Shown piece by piece: positions 6,245 to 15,175 of a stretch of 64,000 nt of DNA. The notes below the pieces were generated by a model that searched no databases, had not been told where the DNA came from, and was given only the letters and a program-made list of their open reading frames with translations. The DNA comes from DATFVJ01 sp963826515 (GTDB taxonomy: Bacteria; Actinomycetota; Actinomycetes; Streptosporangiales; Streptosporangiaceae). The DNA lies in the NCBI GenBank assembly GCA_963826515.1, contig CAWGXI010000012.1, positions 248,001 through 312,000 of the forward strand. Reading direction: 5' to 3'. Position 1 is the first letter of the stretch; each line of letters starts with the position of its first letter. A program made the position numbers and the translations under genes.

Positions 6245-9096
6245 CGGCGGCATCTGACGCAGCCCCGGCGTCCGAGGTCGCGGCAGCCCTCAGGAACGCC
6301 GACCTGGCAGACCTGAGCGATAGCGTCCTGCAGCGCGCCCTATACTCCTCGGACGCATCGCTGTACCGCGTGGTCCCCGCGGTGGTGGCGCACCCGCGCG
6401 GCGCCGACGAGGTGACGGCGGCGCTCGAAGTATGCCGGACCCTCGGTGTGCCCCTCACTTGCCGCGGCGCGGGGACGTCGGTCGCAGGTAACGCGGTGGG
6501 TACCGGTATCGTCCTCGACTTCAGCAAACACATGAACCAGGTGCTCGACGTCAACGCGCAGGACGGCACGGCGACCGTGCAGCCGGGCGTGGTGCAGGCA
6601 CAACTGCAGCGAGCCGCCGCCCCGTTCGGACTTAGGTTCGGGCCCGATCCTTCGACGCACAACCGCTGCACGATCGGCGGGATGATCGGCAACAACGCGT
6701 GCGGCTCCCGGTCTCTGCGGTACGGCCGGACCTCCGACAACGTCCTCGTGCTCGACGTGCTGACCGCCGCGGGCCTGCGGCTCAGGCTCGCCGGGCCCGA
6801 TGCCGCCACGGCTGGCCGGGACGACAGCCGGCAGCTCACCGGACTGCGCGGGGTCGTCGCGCGCGGCCTGGCCACGATCAGGACCGAGCTTGGCCGCTTC
6901 GACCGGCAGGCTTCCGGATACGGGCTTGAGCACCTCCTGCCGGAACGCGGGTTCGACGTCCGCCGCGCCCTGGTCGGCAGCGAGGGGACGCTCGCCATTG
7001 TCACCGGCGCCACACTGCGTCTCGTCAGTGAGCCCGCACACCGGGTGCTCGCCGTTCTCGGCTACCCCGACATGGCGGCCGCGGCCGATGCCGCGCCTGA
7101 GATCCTGCGCCACCAGCCGGTCGCCTGTGAGGGCCTTGACTCACGCATCGTGGACGTGGTCCGTGCCCGCAGGGGCGAAGCGGCCGTCCCCGCACTGCCA
7201 CGCGGCGCAGGCTGGCTCTTCGTCGAGGTCACCGCCAGCACCGAGGCAGCTGCCGTCAGCCTTGCCCGGCAGGTGGTGTCGGCCGGGGGTGCCCTTGCGG
7301 GGACGGTGGTATCCGAGCCTGGGCACGCGGCGGCCCTGTGGCGTATCCGCGAAGACGGCGCAGGGCTCGCCGGACGCGGAGTGCAGGGCCAGCCCGCATA
7401 CCCCGGCTGGGAAGACTCGGCCGTCCCACCGCACTCACTCGGTCCCTATCTGAGGGACCTCGACGCACTGCTGGGTGAGCACGCACTGACCGGCATCCCG
7501 TACGGCCATTTCGGTGACGGGTGCCTCCACCTGCGCCTGGACTTCCCACTGCAGCGGCCGGACGGGCGCGCGGCATTGCGCAGCTTCCTGTTCGACGCGG
7601 CCAGGCTCGTCGCACGCTACGGCGGGTCGCTGTCAGGCGAACACGGCGATGGTCGCACCAGGAGCGAAATGCTCCCCGTCATGTACTCACCCGCGGCGAT
7701 TGACCTGTTCCGCCAGGTGAAGGAATACTTCGACCCCGCCGACCTACTGAATCCCGGTGTCGTAGTGCACCCGAGGCCGGTCGACGCTGACGTGCGGGTC
7801 AGCGAGTCCAGGCCCGTACGGGAATCGCTGGCCCTTGCCTACCGGCATGACGGCGGCGATTTCGGCGCCGCCGTGCACCGCTGCTCGGGGGTCGGCAAGT
7901 GCGTGGCGGACACGACGGGGGCGGCGGGGGTCATGTGCCCCTCGTACCTGGCCACAAGGAACGAGCAGGATTCCACCCGGGGGCGCGCCCGCGTGCTACA
8001 GGAAATGGTCAACGGCACGCTCGTCACAGGAGGATGGCGCGCCCCGGAGGTCAGCGCCGTTCTCGACCTGTGCTTGTCGTGCAAGGCATGCTCGTCCGAG
8101 TGCCCGGCCGGGGTCGACATGGCCGCGTACAAGGCGGAGGTCCTCTACCAGGCGTATCGCCGCCGGCTGCGGCCCCGTGCCCACTACGCGCTCGGGCAGC
8201 TGCCACGCTGGGCGCGGCTGGCCTCGATCGCACCAGGCCCGGCGAACGCCGCACTGGCGACGACCGCTTTTGGCCGGGCCGCCCGATTCGCCGCAGGCAT
8301 CGACTCGCGCCGCGGGTTGCCTTCCTTTGCCCCGGCGTCGTTCCGCGCCTGGTACCGCAAGCACGCCAGCCGGCGCGGCGCCGGCACCACGCCCGTGCTG
8401 CTGCTCGTTGACACGTTCACCAACTACTTCTGCCCTGAGGTGGGTATCGCCACGGTCAGGGTGCTCGAAGACGCCGGGTTCAGCGTCGCGATACCCCGTC
8501 ATCGCACCTGCTGCGCGATCACCTGGATCAGCACCGGCCAGCTTGGCGCCGCACGGCGGATTCTGCAACGCACCGTCGGCGAGCTTGGCCCAGCCGTGGC
8601 GGCTGGCGTTCCCATCGTCGGCATCGAGCCTTCTTGCACGGCAACGCTGCGCTCGGACAGCGTGGAACTGCTCGGCACTCCTGGCGCGAAGGCGCTGGCA
8701 GGCTCGGTTCGGACGCTGAGCGAGATCCTGGCCACGGCCCCTGCATGGGAGCCGCCCGACCTGCGCGGCGTTCCGGTCGTCGCCCAGCCGCACTGCCATC
8801 ACGCCGCGGTGATGAGCTGGGATGCCGATGCGGCGCTGCTCCGCCGGGCGGGCGCAAAACTGGCCCGCGTTGGCGGCTGCTGCGGGCTGGCAGGAAACTT
8901 CGGCGTCGAGCGCGGGCACTACGACGTGTCCGTGGCGGTTGCGCAGACCGCCCTGCTGCCCGCGGTCCGGTCGGCAGGCCCGGGCGCCGTGCTGCTCGCC
9001 GACGGCTTCTCGTGCCGCACTCAGCTGACCGACCTTACCGGCCGCGGCGGAGCGCATCTCGCGCAGCTGCTGGCCGGCGCGCTGACCGGAAGGTGA
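6226..9096 (+). CDS. Fused FAD/4Fe-4S/CCG oxidoreductase, probable D-2-hydroxyglutarate dehydrogenase (YdiJ-like)
   Basis: This is a large (956-residue) cytoplasmic or membrane-associated dehydrogenase. Domains in order: an FAD-binding PCMH fold with LTCRGAGTSVAGNAVG and MIGNNACGSRSLRYG; an FAD-oxidase C domain with GHFGDGCLHLRLDFP and GGSLSGEHGDGRTR; a ferredoxin-like part whose clear cluster motif is CLSCKACSSECPAGVD; and two CCG (cysteine-rich) blocks, with HRTCCAIT, GIEPSCTATL, PHCHHAA and GGCCGLAGNFG. This order matches YdiJ-type D-2-hydroxyglutarate dehydrogenases. D-lactate/glycolate dehydrogenase remains an alternative. The start is GTG 6226, which overlaps the FmdB gene. The frame stays open upstream but without homologous sequence. 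Placed after HOT, it would pass electrons from D-2-hydroxyglutarate to a respiratory acceptor and return 2-oxoglutarate. Confidence 0.82.
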   Translation: MSGPGVAAASDAAPASEVAAALRNADLADLSDSVLQRALYSSDASLYRVVPAVVAHPRGADEVTAALEVCRTLGVPLTCRGAGTSVAGNAVGTGIVLDFSKHMNQVLDVNAQDGTATVQPGVVQAQLQRAAAPFGLRFGPDPSTHNRCTIGGMIGNNACGSRSLRYGRTSDNVLVLDVLTAAGLRLRLAGPDAATAGRDDSRQLTGLRGVVARGLATIRTELGRFDRQASGYGLEHLLPERGFDVRRALVGSEGTLAIVTGATLRLVSEPAHRVLAVLGYPDMAAAADAAPEILRHQPVACEGLDSRIVDVVRARRGEAAVPALPRGAGWLFVEVTASTEAAAVSLARQVVSAGGALAGTVVSEPGHAAALWRIREDGAGLAGRGVQGQPAYPGWEDSAVPPHSLGPYLRDLDALLGEHALTGIPYGHFGDGCLHLRLDFPLQRPDGRAALRSFLFDAARLVARYGGSLSGEHGDGRTRSEMLPVMYSPAAIDLFRQVKEYFDPADLLNPGVVVHPRPVDADVRVSESRPVRESLALAYRHDGGDFGAAVHRCSGVGKCVADTTGAAGVMCPSYLATRNEQDSTRGRARVLQEMVNGTLVTGGWRAPEVSAVLDLCLSCKACSSECPAGVDMAAYKAEVLYQAYRRRLRPRAHYALGQLPRWARLASIAPGPANAALATTAFGRAARFAAGIDSRRGLPSFAPASFRAWYRKHASRRGAGTTPVLLLVDTFTNYFCPEVGIATVRVLEDAGFSVAIPRHRTCCAITWISTGQLGAARRILQRTVGELGPAVAAGVPIVGIEPSCTATLRSDSVELLGTPGAKALAGSVRTLSEILATAPAWEPPDLRGVPVVAQPHCHHAAVMSWDADAALLRRAGAKLARVGGCCGLAGNFGVERGHYDVSVAVAQTALLPAVRSAGPGAVLLADGFSCRTQLTDLTGRGGAHLAQLLAGALTGR

Positions 9097-9223
9097 CCGT
9101 TCATGGCGACCGTTCCTGGTGCCCTCGGTCGTCGACGTGGCCGACCTCAATCGCATTTCCCGCGCGACGTTGGGCAATGCCGTCGCGGCGAGCCGCTCCG
9201 GCTGCTGCGGCCGGTGACCCACG

Positions 9224-9263
9224 ATGGGCCATTGCGTGTCATATCAGACACGCAATGGCCCAT
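9224..9263. repeat. Perfect 17-bp hairpin at the IS end, possible terminator
   Basis: ATGGGCCATTGCGTGTC at 9224-9240 is followed by a 6-nt loop and its exact complement at 9247-9263. It lies about 130 bp after the dehydrogenase stop. The right arm is also the tip of the ISKra4 remnant's left end, so the hairpin looks like an inverted duplication of that tip. No T-run follows, so a terminator role is only possible. Confidence 0.6.
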
Positions 9264-9432
9264 GGGTGAGGCTCTTCTGAAGTGACGTTCCTGGTTACTG
9301 GCGCCGTGTTTCCGGAGGCGCTGACTTAGACCTGCTGCCAGCCGCATCTTCCGCCCGACACGCCCTCCAAATCCACCTGACTGGCGTCGCCACGGAGGAG
9401 TATCTGCCAGCGAAGCACTAGCAGATGAGAGG

Positions 9433-9744
9433 ATGGCGGCGATGCCGGAACCAGGCGCGGCCCGGGCGCCGCGGATGGTCCGAGGGTCGGTGGTGACCCA
9501 CCGGCGCCGCTGCGGCAAGCCCAGCTGCCGGTGCGCAGCCGGGCAGCAGCTGCACGTGACGACCGTGCTCAGCTACTCCGACCGGGGCCGGACCCGGTTC
9601 GTCATGCTGCCCGACGCCGAGGTGGCCGCGGCGCGGGCGGCGGTGGAGCGTTGCCGGGCGGCGCAGGCGAAGGTGGATTCAGCGGGCGAGGCCGGGCGGG
9701 CGGCGCTTATCGCCCGGCTGAGCGCCCGCCGGAGGCCGCGGTGA
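9433..9744 (+). CDS. DUF6788 protein of the ISKra4 element
   Basis: This is a 103-residue accessory protein found at the start of ISKra4 elements. It carries the conserved block VRGSVVTHRRRCGKPSCRC, in which the C-G-K-P-S-C-R-C motif is likely a metal site, followed by LSYSDRGRTRFVMLP and a helical, Ala/Arg-rich tail. The ATG at 9433 is preceded by a GAGAGG purine run. The stop overlaps the GTG start of the transposase (GTGA at 9741-9744), so the two were translationally coupled. The frame is intact even though the transposase is not. Its role in transposition is not established. Confidence 0.7.
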   Translation: MAAMPEPGAARAPRMVRGSVVTHRRRCGKPSCRCAAGQQLHVTTVLSYSDRGRTRFVMLPDAEVAAARAAVERCRAAQAKVDSAGEAGRAALIARLSARRRPR

Positions 9745-11159
9745 GCGCCGCGGCCATGGCCGGCGGGTTCACCGCCAGCTCCGGGCTGTTCACCGGGGTA
9801 CTCGCCTTCCTCGGCGGCGCCCAAGCAGCCGGGCTGTCCCACGGCGAGCTCGAAGCCCAGCTGGACACCGACGGCCGCGCGTTACTCCGCCAGCTCTTCC
9901 AGGACCACCTGGACCTGCGTGCACAGCAGGAGAGCGGGCTGGACGAGGTCACCGGCGCCGACGGGGTGACCCGCGGCCGGGCCGAGACCGGGCACACCCG
10001 CCCGCTGGCCACGATGTTCGGCGAGGTGACGGTGACCCGGATCGCCTACCGTGCCCCGGGCAGGCCAACCTGCATCCCGCTGACGGCCTGCTGAACCTGC
10101 CCAAGGAAAAGCAGTCCCGTAGCCTGCGCCGGCTCGCCGCCCTCGAAAGCGCCCGCGGTTCGTTCAGCGGCGCGATGGCGGCCATCGAACGGGCCACCGG
10201 CCAGCGGATCGGCAAACGCCAGGTGGAAGACCTCGCCCAGGCGGCCGCAGCCGATGTGGACAGCTTCTACACCCGCGCCCGGCCAGCGCCGGGAAGCTGC
10301 CCGGACACCGACGTCCTGGCGCTGTCAGCAGATGGCGCCGGCATCACCATGCGCCCCGAAGCGCTGCGCCCCAGGACCCGTCGCGCCGCGGCAGCCCGGG
10401 ACAACAAGCTCGCCACCCGCCTGTCACGGGGCGAGGTCCGCCACCGCAAACGGATCGCCGAGGTCGGCGCCGTCTACGACATCACCCCAGCGCCACGCAC
10501 CCCCGCCGATATCATCCGCCCGGCCGGCGCCGGCCCGCCCGCCACCAAAACACCCGGCCCCGCCGCCCGCGGCAAATGGCTTAAGCCGCCTGGTGCCTGC
10601 ACCCCGAAGCCGACCCCGCCGCCGAAACCTGGGTCGCCGGCCAGGCCCGCCTCATCCTGGCCGGCCACCACGACCAGGCCGCCGCCACCATCCGCGACGC
10701 CGCCGCCGGCCTGACCCCCGCCCGCCGCAAAACCGCCACCGCCGCCGCCACCTACCTAGCCCGAAAATAGGCCGTTAGCCGGGTACGCCGAAAAGAGCCG
10801 GCGGCGGTCTGTGCCGCTGGCGGCCACAGCACCATTTTCACGCCGGTACCGGCGCCGCGCCAGCGATACCAGGCCTGACCAGCAAATCCCGCTACCTGGA
10901 CTACCCCACCGCACTGAAACGCGGCTGGCCCATCGCCACCGGCGTCATTACGAAGGCGCCTGCCGCCACCTCGTCAAAGACCGCACGGACATCACCGGCG
11001 CCCGCTGGTGCCTGCCGGGCGCCGAAGCCATCCTCAAACTCCCGAGCCCTCCACACCAACGGCGACTTCGACGACTACTGGCACTACCACCTCACCCAAG
11101 AACGACAACGTATCCACGAATCCCGCTACGCCAGCAACGTCATCCCGCTAGCAGAATGA
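9741..11159 (+). pseudogene. ISKra4-family transposase, frameshifted and internally deleted
   Basis: The N-terminal part (SGLFTGVLAFLGGAQAAGLS, LRQLFQDHLDLRAQQE, TMFGEVTVTRIAYRAPG) is typical of ISKra4 transposases. A one-base loss near 10060 shifts the frame. Translation resumes as NLHPADGLLNLPKEKQSRSL and continues through LALSADGAGITMRPEALR, the first catalytic-Asp region. After RGKWL near 10570 about 70 codons are missing, including the expected second Asp block. The next recognisable part, WCLHPEADPAAETWVAGQ, is in another frame and ends at a TAG. The last pieces (YLDYPTALKRGWPIATGV and YHLTQERQRIHESRYASN) are again in shifted frames up to the TGA at 11157. It is inactive. Confidence 0.75.
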
Positions 11160-11227
11160 ACGTCCCTCCAGAAGAGCCGCACCCATGGCCCATCGCGTGT
11201 CAGCCATAAGCCCGCGCCGGGCTCGGC

Positions 11228-12232
11228 TCAGGAGACGATGTCCTTCACACGGAACCTGCGGAACGCCAACGCGAAAAGGACGAGGGCGTAGGACACCGAC
11301 ACCGACGCGCCCTCGATCATGGCGCCCCACGAGACCAGTGGCTGAAGCACGTCGAGCCAGGCGAACTGCCAGTGGGTCGGCAGGATCTCCCGCCAGGCCC
11401 CGAGGGCCGTCACCGCGTCGAGGATGTTGCTGACGATCACGAGCCCGACAGCGCCGCCGACCGCGCCGAGTGGCGAGTCGGTACAGGCTGAGAGCAGGAA
11501 GGCCAGCCCCGCCACCACCAGTTCGGTGATGAGGACGTAAGCGAGGACGATAGCCATCCGGGCGAGCGCGGCCCCGGCCGGCAGCTCCACCCCTGAGGCG
11601 GGCAGCCTGAGCGGATGCCAGCCGAACGCAAGCGTCCCTGCAAGCAGCGCCATCAGCGGGAAACTGGTCACCGCGATACTGGCGTACGCGAGCGCGACGG
11701 CCAGTTTCTGGCGCAGCAGCCTGGCGCGGGGGACAGGCGCCGCGAGCAGGTAACGCAGCGACGACCAGCTTGCCTCGCTCGCGACTGTGTCCCCGCAGAA
11801 CAGGGCAACCGCGACCACCAGGAGGAAGCCCGCGGAGGCGAAGAAGCTGAACGCGGCGAAGTTGAGGCCGCCCTCGGTCGCGAGATCCACCAGGCCCGGC
11901 GCGCCGCTGCCCGGTTGCGGGGGCCCGCCGAGCTCGAACGCGCCGACCAGAATCCACGGCAGCGCCAGCAGGATGATGAACGCGACGATGGTCCGCCAGC
12001 GCCGCAGCTGGCGGACGGCCTCGACGGTGAAGGGCAGCGTGCGATGCGGGCTGTAACCCCGTGCTCCGGACTCCCCCCTGCCGGAGTCCCCCCTGCCGGA
12101 GTCCCCCGTGCGTGAATCCCCCGTGCGCGAATCCACCGTGCCTGAATCCACCGTGCCTGAATCCACCGTGCCTGAATCCACCGTGCCTGAATCCACCCTG
12201 TTTGAGTCCCGTGCGTTGGCGCCCGCAGCCAT
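11228..12232 (-). CDS. ABC-2 type transporter permease with repeat-expanded N-terminus
   Basis: This 334-residue membrane protein has six likely membrane segments. They start at LRRWRTIVAFIILLALPWIL (about residue 75) and end at VSVSYALVLFALAF, followed by RRFRVKDIVS. The motif ASEASWSSLRYLLAAPV, which follows the second helix, is typical of ABC-2 permeases. The first ~60 residues are a hydrophilic DSGTV/DSRTG/DSGRG array coded by nine 15-bp units and have no role in the fold. The ATG at 12232 overlaps the upstream stop (ATGA), so it is translationally coupled to the hydrolase-ATPase fusion, its obvious partner. A start inside or after the repeats is possible. The cargo is unknown. Confidence 0.85.
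   Translation of the reverse strand: MAAGANARDSNRVDSGTVDSGTVDSGTVDSGTVDSRTGDSRTGDSGRGDSGRGESGARGYSPHRTLPFTVEAVRQLRRWRTIVAFIILLALPWILVGAFELGGPPQPGSGAPGLVDLATEGGLNFAAFSFFASAGFLLVVAVALFCGDTVASEASWSSLRYLLAAPVPRARLLRQKLAVALAYASIAVTSFPLMALLAGTLAFGWHPLRLPASGVELPAGAALARMAIVLAYVLITELVVAGLAFLLSACTDSPLGAVGGAVGLVIVSNILDAVTALGAWREILPTHWQFAWLDVLQPLVSWGAMIEGASVSVSYALVLFALAFRRFRVKDIVS
12069..12203. repeat. 15-bp minisatellite, nine units, inside the permease gene
   Basis: The nine units are variants of GAATCCACCGTGCCT and GAGTCCCCCCTGCCG. Four central units are identical and the flanking ones drift. The 15-bp period keeps the reading frame, so unit gain or loss only lengthens the N-terminal tail of the permease. 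Confidence 0.9.
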
Positions 12233-15060
12233 CAGTGTCCCTCCGCAGCGGTTACCTGGACCTGCCCGGCTGCGGGGTCGGCGATCAGCGCGAGAAAGGC
12301 GTCTTCGAGGCGGCGGTTGGGTATCACTCGCTCCACAGGTATCCCAGCGCCGACGAGCGCTGCGACGATCGCCGAGGCCGGCACGCCGTCGGGGTGCACG
12401 AGCACCCCATCAGGGTGCGGCTCCGCGCGCTCGATTCCGCCGAGTCCGCTAAGCACCGCCACCGCGCGGCCGGCCTCCGAGGTGCCCACCACGAGTGCCG
12501 CGCCTGCCCCGATGATCTCGCCTACCGGGCCAGCGGCGAGCCGCCGCCCCAGGTTCATGACAACCACGTGGGTGCAGGTCTGCTCTACCTCCGCGAGCAT
12601 GTGACTGGACAGAATCACCGTACGGCCGTCTGCGGCGTAACGCAGCAGTACGTCGCGCATCTCCCTGATCTGCGGCGGGTCGAGCCCGTTCATCGGCTCG
12701 TCGAGCACGAGCAGGTCCGGCAGGCCGAGCATGGCCTGGGCGATCGCCAGCCGCTGCCGCATACCGCGTGAGTAGGCGCGGACCCGCCGGTCAATGGCCG
12801 CGCCAAGGCCCGCGACCTCGAGGACATCGGCCATGTGCGAGTCGGCGGCTGGCCGCCCTGTCGCCCGCCAGTACAGGTCCAGATTTGCCCGGCCGGACAG
12901 ATGCGGCAGGAAGCCAGGCCCCTCCACGAACGAGCCGAGCCTGGACAGGGCCGGTGCCCCGGGGTGAACCCGGCGGCCGAAGATCGTGATGGAGCCCGCG
13001 TCCGGATGGATCAGGCCCATCAGCATGCGCAGCGTGGTGGTCTTGCCCGCGCCATTCGGCCCGAGCAGTCCCAGGATCTGGCCGTCTTCCACGCGCAGCG
13101 ACAGGTCATCGACGGCGAGCTGGCCGTCGCGGAAACGCTTGGTCAGGCCGATGATCTCCAGCGGAATGCCGGCCAGGTCGGGCGAGATGGTGTCCCCCGC
13201 CTGGCGGCGGCCGATGAGGATGAGGCCGGCCGCGAGCAGCGCCGCCACCGGAGCGGCCCACACCCACCAGGGCAATCCGCCGCTGCGGATGATGAGGGCG
13301 GTATCGGTCGGCACGGACAGGCCGGGCCCGGCGAGGGCAACCCGGTAGGCCGCAGCCGCCGCAGGGGTGGCGTCGGCGAAATCGGTGCTGGCCAGCACGA
13401 GGCGGAGCCGGTGCCCGGCGGCGAACCCATAGTCCATGGCCGGGAGCGTGGTTGAGACCACGCGCCCAGCCGTCGCCCCAGTGACCCGCAGCGGCGCCGC
13501 GAGCTGGAACGGCAATGTCGCGTTGCCTGCCTGGTCGACGTCGTAGACCTTGGCGAAGAGCGTTATGTCGGCGGCGCCGCCGACCCGGATGCGTACAGTC
13601 GGCGCACCGGTGACATGCAGCGGCGCGCGCAGCGGGGCCGAGGTGAAGGCGGCGTTCTGGCCGGGGATGTCGAAAGAAAGGCCGCTCACCGGTGAGCCCG
13701 TCGATGACCCTGACCCGGCCGAGCCAAGCCCGGGGAAGACGGATATCGACGGCGGTGCCCCGCCGGGCGGGTTGACGACGGTCTGCGCCGGGCCGGTCAG
13801 CGCAACCATGTGCTGCCCGGTGCCAGCGAGGCCTGGGTAGCCGGGCGCGGTAGCGACGCCGAGGAGCTCGGCGTCGCTCGACTGATCGAAACCGAGTACC
13901 CTGCTGACGGCGAATGCAGGCTGGCCGGTGCCGCGGGTGACATGCGCCGGGTGGGCCGGCTTCAGCCACCGCTCGAACCACTGCGTGGTCAGCCCGTTCA
14001 CCCTCGCTGTTTCCTGATTACCGCCGTCGTGGCCGCCGTTGAACCAGACCATGTCCACTTGGGCGCCGTTTCGCCTGACTGCCTTGAAATTGGCGTCCGC
14101 CTGGTCCAGCCCGAACAGGGAGTCGTTCTCGCCCTGGATCAGCAGGGTGGGAACGTCGATCCGGCTGGCGACGCTCGCCGGGCTGGACCGCAGCAGCAGC
14201 GCGACAGCCTGGGGCGTCGGCCGGCCAAGCGCTGCGGCCTGCTGGTAGATGGCGCAGATCTGCGGGATGAACCGGCCGCACTGCGGCGAAGGCACGGCGG
14301 CCACCTGGCTGCCAGTGGCTGCCTGCCCGGCCTGGCCAGCTTGCCCGGTCTGGCCGGTCTGGCCGGTCTGGCCGGTCGCGGCGAACCCCACGGCGCCCTG
14401 GGTGAATAGCAGGCCAGTCCACTGCTTCTTGAAGACACCGCCCGCCGGGGCGCCGCCGGCCGCGTTGGGAAACAGCGCAGTCGCCAGGTTGTTCCACGCC
14501 ATCTGCGGGACGATCGCATCGATCCGCTGGTCGTAGGCGGCGGCGAGCAGCGCCAGCCCGCCGCCGTAGGAGGACCCAGCGATCCCCACCCTGGGATCGC
14601 CGGGCTTGTCAAGCCGGACCCGGGGCTGGCGAGCCAGCCAGGTGGCGAGCTGCTGCACGTCCTTCACCTCGTAGTCCGGTGAGTCAAGCGCGGTCTGCCC
14701 GGTGGAAGTGCCGAACCCACGCGCGGACCAGGTGAGCACGGCGAAACCGGCCTGCGCCAGGGCCGTAGCCTGGGCACGGACGGCGTTCTTGGTCTCACCG
14801 AAGCCATGAGCGAGCAGGATCGCCGGGACCCGAGCGGTGCCCGCCGGAGTGAGGAAGCTGGCGTCGAGCACAACGTGCTGGTTATTGCGGGGCCCGTCAA
14901 CGACAGCGATGCGCAGATTGCGCACGCCGACAGCCGCCGGTTTGCCGATGGCGGCAGCGATCCCGGCCACGGCGGCGACCGCCACGAGGGCGGCCACCAG
15001 CCCGGCCACGGTCCGCCCCCGCCGTCGCTGCCAGCTCTGCCGCTTACGAGGCAGCTCCAT
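12232..15060 (-). CDS. Extracytoplasmic S15/CocE-type hydrolase fused to an ABC transporter ATPase
   Basis: This 942-residue fusion begins with a basic N-terminus and a membrane segment (about residues 18-38). It continues into an alpha/beta hydrolase of the X-Pro dipeptidyl peptidase/CocE type, with nucleophile Ser164 in GSSYGG, Asp313 in GENDS and His344 in GGHDGG. A PepX_C beta domain follows to about residue 590. A second membrane segment near 597-617 leads to a cytoplasmic ABC ATPase with Walker A GPNGAGKT (667-674), signature YSRGMRQ and LLVLDEP. The predicted topology puts the hydrolase outside and the ATPase inside. A GQT/GQA array near 230-247 is a 9-bp expansion. The stop overlaps the permease start, so the pair forms one transporter whose substrate or product may be hydrolysed at the surface. 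Confidence 0.87.
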   Translation of the reverse strand: MELPRKRQSWQRRRGRTVAGLVAALVAVAAVAGIAAAIGKPAAVGVRNLRIAVVDGPRNNQHVVLDASFLTPAGTARVPAILLAHGFGETKNAVRAQATALAQAGFAVLTWSARGFGTSTGQTALDSPDYEVKDVQQLATWLARQPRVRLDKPGDPRVGIAGSSYGGGLALLAAAYDQRIDAIVPQMAWNNLATALFPNAAGGAPAGGVFKKQWTGLLFTQGAVGFAATGQTGQTGQTGQAGQAGQAATGSQVAAVPSPQCGRFIPQICAIYQQAAALGRPTPQAVALLLRSSPASVASRIDVPTLLIQGENDSLFGLDQADANFKAVRRNGAQVDMVWFNGGHDGGNQETARVNGLTTQWFERWLKPAHPAHVTRGTGQPAFAVSRVLGFDQSSDAELLGVATAPGYPGLAGTGQHMVALTGPAQTVVNPPGGAPPSISVFPGLGSAGSGSSTGSPVSGLSFDIPGQNAAFTSAPLRAPLHVTGAPTVRIRVGGAADITLFAKVYDVDQAGNATLPFQLAAPLRVTGATAGRVVSTTLPAMDYGFAAGHRLRLVLASTDFADATPAAAAAYRVALAGPGLSVPTDTALIIRSGGLPWWVWAAPVAALLAAGLILIGRRQAGDTISPDLAGIPLEIIGLTKRFRDGQLAVDDLSLRVEDGQILGLLGPNGAGKTTTLRMLMGLIHPDAGSITIFGRRVHPGAPALSRLGSFVEGPGFLPHLSGRANLDLYWRATGRPAADSHMADVLEVAGLGAAIDRRVRAYSRGMRQRLAIAQAMLGLPDLLVLDEPMNGLDPPQIREMRDVLLRYAADGRTVILSSHMLAEVEQTCTHVVVMNLGRRLAAGPVGEIIGAGAALVVGTSEAGRAVAVLSGLGGIERAEPHPDGVLVHPDGVPASAIVAALVGAGIPVERVIPNRRLEDAFLALIADPAAGQVQVTAAEGH

Positions 15061-15175
15061 GAAAGGGACGGTAGCAACGATGCGAACGTGGTCAGGGACC
15101 TGTCACAGCTGGCTCTCAGGAAAGTAAGCGCGGCGTGGATTACTGCCGGCGTGTCGCGCCCCGATTGATGGAGTA

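Larger units (their letters stand above)
9247..11201. mobile_element. Degenerate ISKra4-family element with 44-bp terminal inverted repeats
   Basis: The two ends, 9247-9290 and 11158-11201, match as inverted repeats at 39 of 44 positions, each beginning GACACGC(A/G)ATGG. Between them lie a small DUF6788 gene and a broken ISKra4-type transposase, the usual two-gene content and length (about 1.95 kb). The transposase has at least three lesions including an internal deletion, so the copy cannot move by itself. Its ends look good enough to be mobilised by a related transposase elsewhere. No clear target duplication was seen. Confidence 0.75.

Noticed and set aside
4371..7013. An 880-codon open frame on the minus strand
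   Set aside because: It is antisense to three well-recognised enzymes and has low-complexity Arg/Pro/Gly composition typical of shadow frames in GC-rich DNA.
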